A stretch of 64,000 nt of DNA from Rhizobacter sp. Root1221 (GCF_001425785.1 NZ_LMDI01000012.1:125566-189565); one strand, 5' to 3'. Positions 53,671 to 64,000 are shown, numbered from the stretch's first letter. Notes: a model not told the origin generated them from the letters alone. Made by a program: numbers and translations.

Positions 53671-56193
53671 ATGTTGAACTGGCTTTTCAAGAAAAAAACC
53701 GTGGCACCCCCGGCGCCGGTGCGCCCCGCGACACCCCCCGCCCCGGCGGCGCCGTCGCCCGAGGTGCTGGCCGCGCGAGCCGCCGAATGGTCGGCACGCC
53801 TCTCGCAGGCCCTCGGGGACGACACGGCGCTGCTGGCGCTGGCCCGCGAGGCGCCGGGCGTGGACACCAAGCTCGCGGCCGTCGAGGCGCTCGCCGGCGA
53901 GGTGGCGCTGAAAGAGGCCGAGCGCGAATTCCGCACCCACGACCGCCGTGTGCACCGCGCCGCGAAACAGCGCCTCGCGGCCGCCGTGGCCACCCGCACC
54001 GCCCGCGAAACCGCCGACCGGCTGATCGACGCGGCCGAGGGCCTGCGGGGCGAGGCTGTCATCCCGGCGAACCGCCTGGTGGCGCTTGACCGCGACTGGC
54101 ATGCGCTCGATGCCGCCCTGCTCGACCCCGCCCAAACCGCGCGGTTCGCCGCACTCACGGCCCAGCTCACCGCGTTGATGCACGAACGTGCAGAACGCGA
54201 AGCGGCCATCGTCCGCTGGACGGCCTCGGCGCGCGAGGCACTGGCCGGCCTGCAGACCACGTGGCTTGCCGTGGCACAGGGCGTGGAAGCCGTGCCCGTG
54301 CTGACGGCCGCGAACGACGCCGCCGGGGCCCTGCTGGCGGCCCTGCCGCTCGGGCATGTCGACGTGGCGCTGGTGGATGGCCTCACGGCCGCGCGCCTGA
54401 CCGCGCAGCAGGTGGCCGGCCGCGCCGTGGTGGTGGTGTCGCTCGACGAGCCGATCGAGGACGCCGCCGCCGTGACCGCCAGCTGGACGAACCTGCCCCC
54501 GGTTGCCGACCCGCGTGCGGCCCGCGCACTCGACCAGCGCTGGGACGCCTGGTGGCGTGCCCAGGCCACCCCCGACGTGGCCGCCCCGCCGCCGCCCGAG
54601 AAAAAGCCCGCGCGCCCGCGCCCGGCGCCCGTGGACCCGGAATCGGTTGCCCGTGCCGAGGCGCTGTTGCAGCAGGCCGAGGCCGCGCTGGCCGAAGGCC
54701 ACCTGGCCGAGGCCCACCAGCACCTGGCCGCGCTCGACGACATCGCCACGCCGGGCCAGCGCCCGCGCCTGCAGGGCCTGTGGGCCGAACACGGCCGCCT
54801 GAAGGGCTGGCAGCAATGGGGCGGCGCCCGCGCCCGCGACGACCTCGTCACCGAGGCCGAGGCCCTGGCCACGGCGTCCGCCGCGCCCGACGCGAAGGTC
54901 AACGCCCGCCAGCAGGCCGACACCATCGACGGCCTGCGCAAGCGCTGGAAGGAACTCGACCGCCTGGGTGGGGCCACCGGCCAGCCGCTCTGGCTGCGGT
55001 TCGACGCGGCGCTGAAAACCGCTTACGAGCCGGTGGCCGCCGCGCAGGCGCGGGTGGACGCCGAACGGGTGGCCAACCTCGAGGCGCGCGAGGCGCTGCT
55101 CGCGGTGCTGGAGGCCACGCCGCCGGCCCACGACACCGGGTGGCGCGAGCAGGTGCGAGCGCTCGACACCTTCCAGCAGGCCTGGCGCAAGCACGGCCCC
55201 ATCGAACACACCGTGCCTCACAAGGCACGCGAGGCGCTCGTGGCCCGCTGGCGTGCCGCGGTGGCACACATCGAAGCGCCGCTCGAGGCCGCCCGGCGCG
55301 AGGCCGAACGCGGCCGCGAGGCCCTGATCGAACGCGCGAACGCGCTGGCGGCCGAAGGGGCCTCGGGCCGCGGCCGCGACCTGATCCCGCGGGTGCGCGA
55401 CCTGCAGGCCGAATGGCAGGAACATGCCAAGACCGTGCCACTCGCCCGCGCCGCCGAAAACGCGCTGTGGACCCGCTTCAAGGCCGAGACCGACGCGGTC
55501 TTTGCGCAACGTGAAGCTGCCTTCAGTGCGCGTGACGACGAATATCGGGCCAACCAGGCCGTGCGCGAAGGGCTGATCGAACGCCTGGCCGCGCTGGGTG
55601 CCGACACCCCCGCCGGCGAATTGAAGAAGGTGATGGGTGAGGTGGACCGACAGTGGTACCACGCCGGGGACGTGCCGCGACAGGAAGTGGGCCGCCTCGA
55701 ATCCGCGTACCGTGCTGCACACGATGCCGCCCTGTCGCACCTGGCGTCCAGCGCCCAGCGCACGTGGCAGGCCACGGTGGACGCCGTGATCGCCCGCCAC
55801 GGGTTGTGCGAGCGCCGCGAGCGCGACGGGGCCCATGCCGACCTCGATGCCGCCTGGGCGGCCCTGCCCGCGGTGCCGGCCACATGGGACCGCGCGCTCA
55901 CCGCCCGCTGGTCGGGCAGCCCCGCCACCGCAGACAGCGCGGTGGTGGACGACTGGCTGCTGCAGGTGGAAATGGCGCTCGACATGCCGTCGCCCGAGGC
56001 CTACCAGGCCGCGCGGCGCGACTGGAAGCTGCGTGCCATGAAGGCCGCGCTCGAATCGCGCCAGGGGTCGCCCGACCACACGGTGGGGCTGGACGACGGC
56101 CTGGCGCGCCTGCTCGCGCACGCGGCGCTGACGCTGGCGCAGCGCGAGCGTTTCGACGCCATCGTGGGGGTGCTGCGCACGCGGCCGCGCTGA
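53671..56193 (+). CDS. large DUF349 protein
   Basis: The 840-residue protein consists of an N-terminal low-complexity Pro/Ala linker (residues 10-35) and several helical DUF349 repeats, recognisable by W-aromatic and basic patterns such as LRKRWKELDRLG, FQQAWRKHGPIEH and LQAEWQEHAKT. It is rich in Ala, Arg and Glu and likely forms long coiled-coil-like bundles. Family function is unknown; some DUF349 proteins have been tied to cell envelope or stress. Start at ATG 53671; no operon partner. Its high Arg/Ala content keeps long shadow frames open on the other strand. Confidence 0.8.
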   Translation: MLNWLFKKKTVAPPAPVRPATPPAPAAPSPEVLAARAAEWSARLSQALGDDTALLALAREAPGVDTKLAAVEALAGEVALKEAEREFRTHDRRVHRAAKQRLAAAVATRTARETADRLIDAAEGLRGEAVIPANRLVALDRDWHALDAALLDPAQTARFAALTAQLTALMHERAEREAAIVRWTASAREALAGLQTTWLAVAQGVEAVPVLTAANDAAGALLAALPLGHVDVALVDGLTAARLTAQQVAGRAVVVVSLDEPIEDAAAVTASWTNLPPVADPRAARALDQRWDAWWRAQATPDVAAPPPPEKKPARPRPAPVDPESVARAEALLQQAEAALAEGHLAEAHQHLAALDDIATPGQRPRLQGLWAEHGRLKGWQQWGGARARDDLVTEAEALATASAAPDAKVNARQQADTIDGLRKRWKELDRLGGATGQPLWLRFDAALKTAYEPVAAAQARVDAERVANLEAREALLAVLEATPPAHDTGWREQVRALDTFQQAWRKHGPIEHTVPHKAREALVARWRAAVAHIEAPLEAARREAERGREALIERANALAAEGASGRGRDLIPRVRDLQAEWQEHAKTVPLARAAENALWTRFKAETDAVFAQREAAFSARDDEYRANQAVREGLIERLAALGADTPAGELKKVMGEVDRQWYHAGDVPRQEVGRLESAYRAAHDAALSHLASSAQRTWQATVDAVIARHGLCERRERDGAHADLDAAWAALPAVPATWDRALTARWSGSPATADSAVVDDWLLQVEMALDMPSPEAYQAARRDWKLRAMKAALESRQGSPDHTVGLDDGLARLLAHAALTLAQRERFDAIVGVLRTRPR

Positions 56194-56305
56194 CCGGAAG
56201 AAAGTCGTAAGGCCCTGGGCTCCGGGGCGACAGAGGGGGGTGGGTCCTGCGGTGCACATGCCGTGTGCCGGGGCCCTCACCCCTTTTTTCATCCAGGAGC
56301 TCACC

Positions 56306-56563
56306 ATGATCCAGTTCAAGTCCGGCCTCGCGATGGCCACCGCAGCCGCCGCCCTGTTCGCGATGGGTGTGACGGCCCCCGTCCATGCTGCCGAGGAGGG
56401 CATGGTCAAGTGTTCCGGCGTCAACAGCTGCAAGGGCACGTCGGAATGCAAGACGGCCAAGAGCGACTGCAAGGGCCACAACAGCTGCAAGGGCCAGGGG
56501 TGGGTGTCGAAGAAGTCGGCCGAGGAATGCATGAAGGCCGGTGGTACCGTCGTCAAGGGCTGA
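56306..56563 (+). CDS. bufA2: bufferin-type (BufA2-like) exported Cys-rich metallophore precursor
   Basis: The 85-residue precursor has a signal peptide (MATAAAALFAMGVTAPVHA, cleavage near Ala29) and a short core with six cysteines at 36, 42, 48, 55, 61 and 75, in the repeated pattern K-C-x-G-x-N-S-C-K-G and KGHNSCKGQG. This is the BufA2 family. Family knowledge: bufferins are ribosomally made peptides whose cysteines are converted to thiooxazole-type groups by a DUF692 (MNIO) enzyme with a DUF2063 partner and which sequester copper in the periplasm. Both partner genes follow at once (6-base gap). AGGAG precedes the ATG. A GTAAG (56207) / CGACA (56228) pair upstream could be an ECF-type promoter, tentatively. 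Confidence 0.85.
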   Translation: MIQFKSGLAMATAAAALFAMGVTAPVHAAEEGMVKCSGVNSCKGTSECKTAKSDCKGHNSCKGQGWVSKKSAEECMKAGGTVVKG

Positions 56564-56569
56564 CAGGTC

Positions 56570-57406
56570 ATGGCACCGGCACTGCGTGGTTTCGGCCTCG
56601 GGTTGCGGCCGGCGCACTACCGTGATTTCCTGGACACCCGGCCGCGTGTCGACTGGCTCGAGGTCATCTCGGAAAACCACATGGTGCCCGGTGGCAAGCC
56701 GCTGTTCCACCTCGACCGCATCCGCCGGGACTTCCCCGTCGTGATGCACGGCGTGTCGCTGTCGATCGGCGGCACCGACCCGCTCGACCGCACCTACCTG
56801 GCCGGCCTGAAGGCCCTGGCGGCGCGTGTCGAACCGGCGTGGGTGTCCGACCACCTGTGCTGGACCGGTGTCAGTGGCCGCAACCTGCACGACCTGTTGC
56901 CCGTGCCGATGACCGAGGAGGCCCTCGACCACCTCGTGCCGCGGGTGCACCAGGTGCAGGACACGCTCGGCCGCAAGCTCGTGCTGGAGAACGTGTCGAG
57001 CTATGTGCGGTTCGACGGCGACGAGATGCCCGAATGGGAGTTCGTCCCGGCACTGCTGCAACGCACCGGCTGCGACCTGCTCCTCGACGTCAACAACGTC
57101 TACGTGAGCAGCCGCAACCACGGCTTCGACCCGGTGCGCTGGCTCGACGCGGTGCCCCGCGACCGCGTGCGCCAGATCCACCTCGCCGGCCACGACGACC
57201 AGGGCGACGTGGTCATCGACACCCATGACCGCCCGGTATGCGATGCCGTGTGGGCCTTGTATGCCCACGCCGTGCACCGTTTCGGCGACGTGCCAGCCAT
57301 GATCGAACGCGACGACCACATTCCCCCGCTCGGTGAACTGATTGCCGAGCTCGACATCGCGCGCCGCATCGCAGCCGCGGTCCTGCAGCCGGCGGAGGCC
57401 GCCTGA
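56570..57406 (+). CDS. bufB: DUF692 multinuclear non-heme iron oxidase (BufB-like)
   Basis: The 278-residue protein is a TIM-barrel of the MNIO/DUF692 family: [70 protein letters not shown] and THDRPV, which together supply the His/Asp/Glu ligands of two or three iron ions. These enzymes oxidatively modify cysteines in partner peptides such as BufA. It lies between bufA2 (6-base gap) and the DUF2063 gene (1-base overlap). Confidence 0.9.
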   Translation: MAPALRGFGLGLRPAHYRDFLDTRPRVDWLEVISENHMVPGGKPLFHLDRIRRDFPVVMHGVSLSIGGTDPLDRTYLAGLKALAARVEPAWVSDHLCWTGVSGRNLHDLLPVPMTEEALDHLVPRVHQVQDTLGRKLVLENVSSYVRFDGDEMPEWEFVPALLQRTGCDLLLDVNNVYVSSRNHGFDPVRWLDAVPRDRVRQIHLAGHDDQGDVVIDTHDRPVCDAVWALYAHAVHRFGDVPAMIERDDHIPPLGELIAELDIARRIAAAVLQPAEAA

Positions 57407-58122
57407 TGAGCGCCTACGGCACGCAGCTGCGCGGTTTGCAGCGGGCCATCCTGCGGGGGGGCGCTGCCCCGGGGGTGTCTGGCCACCTGCCGGTGTACCA
57501 GCACGCGGTGCCGGCGCGCCTGTCCGCGGCCCTGCGGGACAACTTCGGCGTGTTGCCGCAGCTGATGGGTGACGACGGCTTCGAGGCCCTCGCCCTCGCA
57601 TACCAGCAGGCCCACCCGTCGCGTCACCCGTCGATCCGCTGGTTCGGCGACCGGCTGGCGGCCTTCATGGCCGAACGCGACGACCTCGTGCGCCACCCTG
57701 CCATGGCCGACATGGCCCGCTTCGAATGGGCGCTGCGCACCGCATTCGATGCGGCCGATGCCACGCCATTGCAAGGAGAGGACCTCGCGGGGCTGGCGGC
57801 CGACGACTGGCCGGGGCTCGTGCTGCACCCGCACCCCAGCGTGCAGACCGTGGCGCTGCAGTGGGCCATCGCACCCGCCTGGCGCGCGCTGCAGGCGGGA
57901 TGGGACGCGCCGGAACCCGAACCGTTCGTGCACACGGTGCTCGTGTGGCGCGCGGGGCTGGCCACCCGGTGGCGGTCGCTGGACCCGATGGAAACCACGC
58001 TGCTCCACGCGGCCCGGGCCGGTGAACCGTTCGCCGCGCTGTGCGAGCGGTCGGGCGGACCGGAGGCCGCCGTGGCGGCGCTGCAGCAGTGGCTGGCCGA
58101 CGGCCTGCTGGTCAGGCCGTGA
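57406..58122 (+). CDS. bufC: DUF2063 putative DNA-binding/partner protein (BufC-like)
   Basis: The 238-residue protein starts YGTQLRGLQRAILRGG and has the helical DUF2063 N-terminal domain (LPVYQHAVPARLSAALRDNFGVLPQLMGDDGFEALALAYQQAHP) and a C-terminal domain. Although the domain is named putative DNA-binding, family knowledge is that it partners the MNIO enzyme and helps to recognise the peptide, much like a RiPP recognition element. It overlaps bufB by one base and ends convergent with the NadR-like gene (11-base overlap). Confidence 0.85.
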   Translation: MSAYGTQLRGLQRAILRGGAAPGVSGHLPVYQHAVPARLSAALRDNFGVLPQLMGDDGFEALALAYQQAHPSRHPSIRWFGDRLAAFMAERDDLVRHPAMADMARFEWALRTAFDAADATPLQGEDLAGLAADDWPGLVLHPHPSVQTVALQWAIAPAWRALQAGWDAPEPEPFVHTVLVWRAGLATRWRSLDPMETTLLHAARAGEPFAALCERSGGPEAAVAALQQWLADGLLVRP

Positions 58123-59110
58123 ACGGCATCGCGGCCACGGTGGCCCGCACACGTGCGGCGAGCGGGCCGCGCACCTCGATCCAGGGCATGCCCCGGGCTG
58201 CGAGCTGTTCGCGGTACCAGGCCTGCTGGCGGGTGCGGAAGGCGGCGTCCAGGCGGGAGCCATCCTGGTGGAAGGCGATGTCGTCGCCGCACAGCACGTT
58301 CAAGGTGTAGGGCCGATCGGCCAGGTCCGCGAGCGCAGGGTCGGCGCGGCCGTGCATCCAGTGGGCGTAGCCGAACGTGGTGAGCGGCGAGGTGTCGCAC
58401 ACCAGCACGGGCGCGGCCGTGCGTGCGGCCATGTCTTCCCGGCGGCCCTGTTCGATGGCGATCGCGAGCAGGTCCGGCTCGGTCAACTCGCCACCCTGCA
58501 CCTCCCACCGTTCGCGGCCGTATTCGGCAACCCACACCGTACCCCAGTGGTGGGCCAGGGCCGCGGCCAGCGTCGTCTTGCCAGTGGACTCGCCCCCCAG
58601 CAGCGCGACGCGGGGCACGAGGTCGGCGCGCACGGCGGCCGGCAACCAATCGAGCATCGACGCCGGGCGGGCGCGGATCGCCGTGGCGCTGACCGGCACC
58701 AGCGCCCGCGCCGGGTCGAACAGCACCGGTGCCACCGGGTGACCCAGCGCGGCTGACAGCACCGCCGCACACGGTCCCACGTAGGGTTCGCTCGCGAACA
58801 TCGCGTCGGGGCGGCGCTGCAGGTGCATCAGCAGCGAGGCCAGGTGGCGCTGGTGAGTGCGGTCGTCGGCCGAATTGGGCGGCGCGTCCGCGCCGTCAAG
58901 CACGAGGGCCTCGTGGCCGGGGCACACCGCGGCCAGCCAGCGCCGCCGGCGTTCGGGGCCGAGGCCGGGGAACTCGGGGTTCGAGTAGCTCAGCAGCAGC
59001 AGGCGGTCGCACTGCGCGGCGGCGTGGTCGATCAGCGCGAGGTGCCCGAGGTGCAGCGGGGCGAACTTGCCCACCACCAGGCCCAGGCGGAAGCGTTTCA
59101 GGCTCGCCAT
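58112..59110 (-). CDS. nadR: NadR-like bifunctional NMN adenylyltransferase / nicotinamide riboside kinase
   Basis: The 332-residue protein has a nucleotidyltransferase domain (residues 1-155) with GKFAPLHLGHLAL (HIGH-type) and VSATAIRARP (ISSTxxR-type), and a kinase domain (168-332) with P-loop GGESTGKTT (172-180) and AEYGRE and DTSPLTT. It would make NMN from nicotinamide riboside and NAD from NMN. The N-terminal HTH of enterobacterial NadR is absent. It overlaps pnuC by 13 bases, consistent with joint use: PnuC imports NR and the kinase traps it. Confidence 0.87.
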   Translation of the reverse strand: MASLKRFRLGLVVGKFAPLHLGHLALIDHAAAQCDRLLLLSYSNPEFPGLGPERRRRWLAAVCPGHEALVLDGADAPPNSADDRTHQRHLASLLMHLQRRPDAMFASEPYVGPCAAVLSAALGHPVAPVLFDPARALVPVSATAIRARPASMLDWLPAAVRADLVPRVALLGGESTGKTTLAAALAHHWGTVWVAEYGRERWEVQGGELTEPDLLAIAIEQGRREDMAARTAAPVLVCDTSPLTTFGYAHWMHGRADPALADLADRPYTLNVLCGDDIAFHQDGSRLDAAFRTRQQAWYREQLAARGMPWIEVRGPLAARVRATVAAMPFTA

Positions 59111-59649
59111 TGCCGCCACCAGTGCCAGCCGCCCCACCAGGCGTTGAGCCAGTACAACGCGTACAGCCCCGCGGTGAGCGTGAGCCCGCGCGAGGCGAAC
59201 AGCGGCACCGACACCGTGTTGACCAGCAGCCAGAACGCCCACGTCTCAAGGCGCCGCTGCATCAGCAGCAGCTGGGCCACCACGCTGAAGGAGAGCACGG
59301 CCGAATCGGCAAACGGCGCGTACGCGTCGGTGAAGTGGTGCAGCAGGGCCCCGTAACCCACGGTGACTGCCGCTGCGCCCAGGCCCATCCAGGCCAGGCC
59401 GCGCGGTGCCGCGCGCGACACCGGTGCCACCTGCCGCCGCCAATACCACCACCCGAAGGCGCTGGTGACCACGAAAAACACCTGCAGCAGCGCGTCCGCG
59501 TACAACTGGGCTCCGTGGAACACCAGCCCGAACAGCACGCACCCGGCGATGCCCGTGGGCCAGGTGGCCACGTGGTTGCGGGCGGCCAGGCCGATCGACA
59601 CGGCGGTGACCAGGTTGGCGGCCAGTTCCAGCGGTGGCGGGATCAGCAT
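59098..59649 (-). CDS. pnuC: nicotinamide riboside transporter PnuC
   Basis: The 183-residue protein has six to seven transmembrane helices with PnuC features: ELAANLVTAVSIGLAARN at the N-terminus, WPTGIAGCVLFGLVF, VVTSAFGWWYWRR and, near the end, GLYALYWLNAWWGGWHWWRQW. It carries nicotinamide riboside into the cell by facilitated diffusion. It overlaps the adenylating-enzyme gene (7 bases) and the NadR-like gene (13 bases). Confidence 0.9.
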   Translation of the reverse strand: MLIPPPLELAANLVTAVSIGLAARNHVATWPTGIAGCVLFGLVFHGAQLYADALLQVFFVVTSAFGWWYWRRQVAPVSRAAPRGLAWMGLGAAAVTVGYGALLHHFTDAYAPFADSAVLSFSVVAQLLLMQRRLETWAFWLLVNTVSVPLFASRGLTLTAGLYALYWLNAWWGGWHWWRQWRA

Positions 59650-61010
59650 GGGTCGGCCAGGTCGCTCGTGTACTGCCGCAGCTTGTCGTCGGCCACGAGC
59701 GGTTCGATGGTGAGTGGCAGCGGTTCACCGAACCGGGCCTCGATGGCCTCGCGCAACCGGGGCGCCAGGCTCGCCAGCGGTTCGGTGGCTTCGGCACGCA
59801 GCACGAACGGGCCATCGGCCTGCTGGTGGAACGCGAACCGCACGAGGGCGAACGGTGCGAGCGCCTGGCTCAGCTCCACGTTGTTGACCCAGCGGCCGCT
59901 GGGCGCGCGGTAACGCACCGGGGCGCGGCCCACGAGCCCGCGCAGCACCGGGCCGCGCGGGCTCATGTCGAGACGCGCGCGGTCGCCGGTGCGGTAGCGC
60001 AGCAGCGGCAGGCACGGGTTGAATCCGCCGCTGACGACGATCTCGCCAGGCTGGCCGTAGGGCAATGGGTGGCCCGCGTCGTCCACGATCTCGACGTGCA
60101 GCCGCGGCTGCAGCAGCACGAACCCGTCCACCTTCGGGTCGAACACCCCGATGGGCCCCACCTCGTTCATCGAGTACAGGTCGAGCACCGGGCAGCGGAA
60201 CTGCCACTCGAGTTCACGGCGCAGGCCATCGTGCAGTGCCATCGACGTGGACAGCAGGGCGCGGGGCCGGTGTTTCAGCCCCAGGCGGGCCAGCTCGGCC
60301 AGCGAGATCGGGTCGCCGGACACCAGCTCCGGCGCCATCGCGTCGAGGTACGCCGCGCGGTCGGCCGGCGAGCGCCAGTCGTCCGGGTTCAGGTTCAGCT
60401 TGGCCAGCCCGCATTCGCCTTGCAGCGGGTTGACCGACACGTAGGTGAAACAGCGCTGCTGGAAGCCTGCGAGCACGATGCCCACCTGCCCCGGGCCCGC
60501 CTTCAGTTCCACCCCGGCGTGCCGCAGTGCCCGCCGGTGGTAGGCCTGGTAGTCCACCGCCACCCGGGGCAGCGATGGCACCTTCAGCGGGTGACCGGTG
60601 GTGCCGCTGGTGGAAAAGCACAGCAGCTGGTCCACCGGCACGCCGGACGGCGTGTGCAGGTGCAAGGCGTGGGACAGGTCCGCGCGGGACACCAGGGGGA
60701 GATCGCCCCAGGGCTGGCCCGCGAGACCGCGCGCCGCCGGCACCGTGTGGGCCAGCTGGCGCACCCAGGCCTCGGCCCACGGAGGCGGGTCGGTGGCATC
60801 CAGGGCCCAAGGGATCTCGGCATTCATCACCTGCCACTGGCGCCAGTGGGCCTGCCAGACGCCAAGGCGGGTCAGCCGGTGGCCGCTGAAGTCGCGGTAC
60901 AGCGGGGCGTTCGGGTGGTCGACCAGGTGGCGCAGCATCGCGCGGCCCGCCGGCCCCAGCACGGGAAACCGCCGCGGGGAAAACAACTGCTCGTCGGTCA
61001 CGGGGTTCAT
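59643..61010 (-). CDS. acyl-adenylating enzyme (phenylacetate-CoA ligase / F390-synthetase-like)
   Basis: The 455-residue protein is an AMP-forming enzyme: P-loop CFSTSGTTGHPLKVP, LYSMNEVGPIG (A5-like), and LRYRTGDRA (A7-like, Tyr-Arg-Thr-Gly-Asp). This places it near phenylacetate-CoA ligases and coenzyme F390 synthetases. Substrate is unknown. It is embedded in the NAD-salvage operon by 4- and 7-base overlaps, which is unusual: a role in activating an acid linked to pyridine metabolism or an unrelated acid is open. Fused thiolation domain is absent. Confidence 0.75.
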   Translation of the reverse strand: MNPVTDEQLFSPRRFPVLGPAGRAMLRHLVDHPNAPLYRDFSGHRLTRLGVWQAHWRQWQVMNAEIPWALDATDPPPWAEAWVRQLAHTVPAARGLAGQPWGDLPLVSRADLSHALHLHTPSGVPVDQLLCFSTSGTTGHPLKVPSLPRVAVDYQAYHRRALRHAGVELKAGPGQVGIVLAGFQQRCFTYVSVNPLQGECGLAKLNLNPDDWRSPADRAAYLDAMAPELVSGDPISLAELARLGLKHRPRALLSTSMALHDGLRRELEWQFRCPVLDLYSMNEVGPIGVFDPKVDGFVLLQPRLHVEIVDDAGHPLPYGQPGEIVVSGGFNPCLPLLRYRTGDRARLDMSPRGPVLRGLVGRAPVRYRAPSGRWVNNVELSQALAPFALVRFAFHQQADGPFVLRAEATEPLASLAPRLREAIEARFGEPLPLTIEPLVADDKLRQYTSDLADPC

Positions 61011-61552
61011 TCGCGGGTGTACTTGTCGGCGGCTTCGTTGGCCTCGGGGGTGTCCAGCCGGGCCTGCAACTCGGCCGCGGGCACCGGTTCCGGCTCGGGC
61101 CGGGGCACCACGCGGGCCAGCACCACGGCCGCGGCCAGGGCCACGAGGCCCACCACCAAGGCCAGGCCCAGCACGGCGCGGGTGTCGGCCACCCAGCCCA
61201 CCGCGGTGGCCAGCGCCACGGCCAGGCACAGGAAAAACAGCATCGCCGCGGCCCCGCCGAAGCGGGCGCTGCGCACGAAAAGGGGCAACACGAACAACCC
61301 GACCAGCCATTGCCATGGTGCCAGCATCGGTGGCGGCGCGTTCACGGCCAGGCCCACGCGCAGCAGCAGCCCGAAGCCCAGCAACAGCACCGCCACCCCG
61401 CCGGCGTGCCGTGCGATGCGAGCGGACGCTTCGTCGGCCCACCGGTACAGCGCCCACAACAGGGCCACGGCGCCACACCCGCCGACCAGCAGCGGATGGG
61501 CCCCGCCAACGGCCCGCAGGCCACCCACCAGCACGGCAAACGGTTCAGGCAT
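61007..61552 (-). CDS. membrane protein of unknown function
   Basis: The 181-residue protein has five hydrophobic helices (for example HPLLVGGCGAVALLWALYRW, GVAVLLLGFGLLLRVGLAV, WQWLVGLFVLPLFV) and a Pro/Glu-rich cytosolic C-terminus. I recognise no family. It is first in the overlapping operon with the adenylating enzyme, pnuC and nadR. Confidence 0.6.
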   Translation of the reverse strand: MPEPFAVLVGGLRAVGGAHPLLVGGCGAVALLWALYRWADEASARIARHAGGVAVLLLGFGLLLRVGLAVNAPPPMLAPWQWLVGLFVLPLFVRSARFGGAAAMLFFLCLAVALATAVGWVADTRAVLGLALVVGLVALAAAVVLARVVPRPEPEPVPAAELQARLDTPEANEAADKYTRE

Positions 61553-61651
61553 CGGTGAAGGAAGTTGTGCGAATGACCACGGCCCGCACTATAGGCCGGC
61601 CGCGAGGGGCCGCTGGCCGCGATAATCGAAGGTTTTGACGCGCCCCGTTCC

Positions 61652-63280
<1,629 letters not shown>

Positions 63281-63286
63281 GCAGGT

Positions 63287-64000
63287 GTGAACGAGCCCGC
63301 CCCGTCCCGCCTGTCGCTGTACCTGAACCTGATCCGCTGGGACCGCCCGGCGGGCACGTACCTGCTGCTGTGGCCCACGCTCGCCGCGCTGTGGCTGGCG
63401 GCCGGCGGGTTCCCGGGGTGGCACCTGCTGGCGGTGTTCGTGCTGGGCACCTACCTGATGCGCAGCGCGGGCTGTGCCGTCAACGACGTGGCCGACCGCG
63501 ACTTCGACAAACACGTCAAGCGCACCGCGCAGCGGCCGGTGACCAGCGGACGCATCGGCGCGCGCGAGGCGCTGGGCGTGGGTGCCGCGCTGGCGCTGGT
63601 GGCCTTCGCGCTGGTGCTGACCACCAACACCACCACCATCGCGCTGAGTTTCGGTGCGCTGGCCGTCAGCATCTTCTACCCCTTCACGAAACGGTTCCTG
63701 TCGATGCCGCAGGCGGTGCTGGGCGTGGCCTTCAGCTTCGGCATCCCGATGGCCTACGCCGCGGTGCTCGACCGGGTGCCGGCCCACGCCTGGTGGCTGC
63801 TGCTCGGCAACCTGTTCTGGGTGCTGGCCTACGACACCGAATACGCGATGGTCGACCGCGACGACGACCTGAAGATCGGCATCAAGACCTCGGCCATCAC
63901 GCTCGGCCGGTTCGACGTGGCCGGCGTGATGCTGTTCTACGTCGTGGCCCTGGCCATCTGGACCGCCGTGGGCTGGTCGGCCGGGCTCGGACCCATCGCC
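63287..64000 (+). CDS. ubiA: 4-hydroxybenzoate octaprenyltransferase (3' end outside window)
   Basis: The visible 238 residues begin [29 protein letters not shown] and contain both Asp-rich prenyl-diphosphate sites: [19 protein letters not shown] and [23 protein letters not shown], with at least six transmembrane helices. It prenylates 4-hydroxybenzoate in ubiquinone synthesis. GTG 63287 is taken as start after GCAGGT; GTG 63285 is in another frame. The gene runs past the right edge. Confidence 0.93.
   Translation, partial: MNEPAPSRLSLYLNLIRWDRPAGTYLLLWPTLAALWLAAGGFPGWHLLAVFVLGTYLMRSAGCAVNDVADRDFDKHVKRTAQRPVTSGRIGAREALGVGAALALVAFALVLTTNTTTIALSFGALAVSIFYPFTKRFLSMPQAVLGVAFSFGIPMAYAAVLDRVPAHAWWLLLGNLFWVLAYDTEYAMVDRDDDLKIGIKTSAITLGRFDVAGVMLFYVVALAIWTAVGWSAGLGPIA

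Noticed and set aside
52909-56571. A very long antisense frame (over 1200 codons) across tyrB, DUF349 and bufA2
   Set aside because: It crosses three recognised genes, has no domain and is very rich in Arg, Gly and His; it is a by-product of high GC and lack of stop codons.

Overview
The window is one contiguous, very GC-rich bacterial chromosome segment. Gene content points to a betaproteobacterium of the order Burkholderiales, probably the Rubrivivax/Roseateles/Leptothrix side of the order. The reasons are a Bug-family solute-binding protein, the ilvE / small zinc-finger / waaF run, a DUF2946-type protein followed by a YheT hydrolase, alr-arfB-radA-feoAB, a BufABC-type cluster, and third codon positions that are almost all G or C. 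The genus is an inference. No phage, plasmid, transposase, integrase or CRISPR array was seen.

Layout. 1-6.1 kb: end of a YegD-like Hsp70, a UPF0149 protein, a strongly structured gene-free stretch ending in a rho-independent terminator (candidate ncRNA), a secreted trypsin-like protease coupled to an FHA membrane protein and an SDR, then RlpA. 6.1-9.1 kb: a four-gene overlapping operon (DUF6502, DUF4382 lipoprotein, small secreted protein, degenerate receiver). 9.3-14 kb: GH3 lipoprotein, AraC regulator, a second trypsin-like protease coupled to a lipoprotein. 14.1-17.4 kb: Bug-type binding protein, secreted lactonase-like propeller and an orphan DctP, with a perfect palindromic operator candidate between the divergent units. 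17.6-19.6 kb: two unrecognised genes.

19.8-33.1 kb is an accessory region with a redox theme. It holds an isoquinoline-oxidoreductase-like molybdoenzyme pair, a zinc alcohol dehydrogenase, a Tat-exported amidohydrolase, a DJ-1/PfpI protein, a small dimeric alpha/beta-barrel protein and a flavodoxin-type reductase, all leftward and divergent from a LysR regulator. Rightward follow an ABM-type monooxygenase, LtrA, an alpha/beta hydrolase, a quinone-oxidoreductase-like enzyme and a WYL regulator. Between them lie decayed pieces of genes of the same kinds (LysR, DJ-1, alcohol dehydrogenase) and the tail of an AraC gene. The region ends at the 3' end of tRNA-Arg(CCG).

33.4-55 kb is mostly core: cytochrome c, DUF2946, YheT, SnoaL-like, PurU, an ECF sigma/anti-sigma pair, WaaF, zinc finger, IlvE, FeoAB with a Fur-box candidate, RadA, ArfB, Alr, LplT, an EamA transporter, a two-receiver response regulator, glutathione peroxidase, DUF2332, TyrB and a large DUF349 protein. 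56.3-58.1 kb carries a compact bufferin cluster: a Cys-rich exported precursor, a DUF692 (MNIO) enzyme and a DUF2063 partner, a recently recognised copper-binding RiPP system. 58.1-61.6 kb is a leftward overlapping operon for pyridine-nucleotide salvage (PnuC, NadR-like) together with an unexpected acyl-adenylating enzyme and a membrane protein. The window closes with PrfC and a UbiA cut by the right edge.
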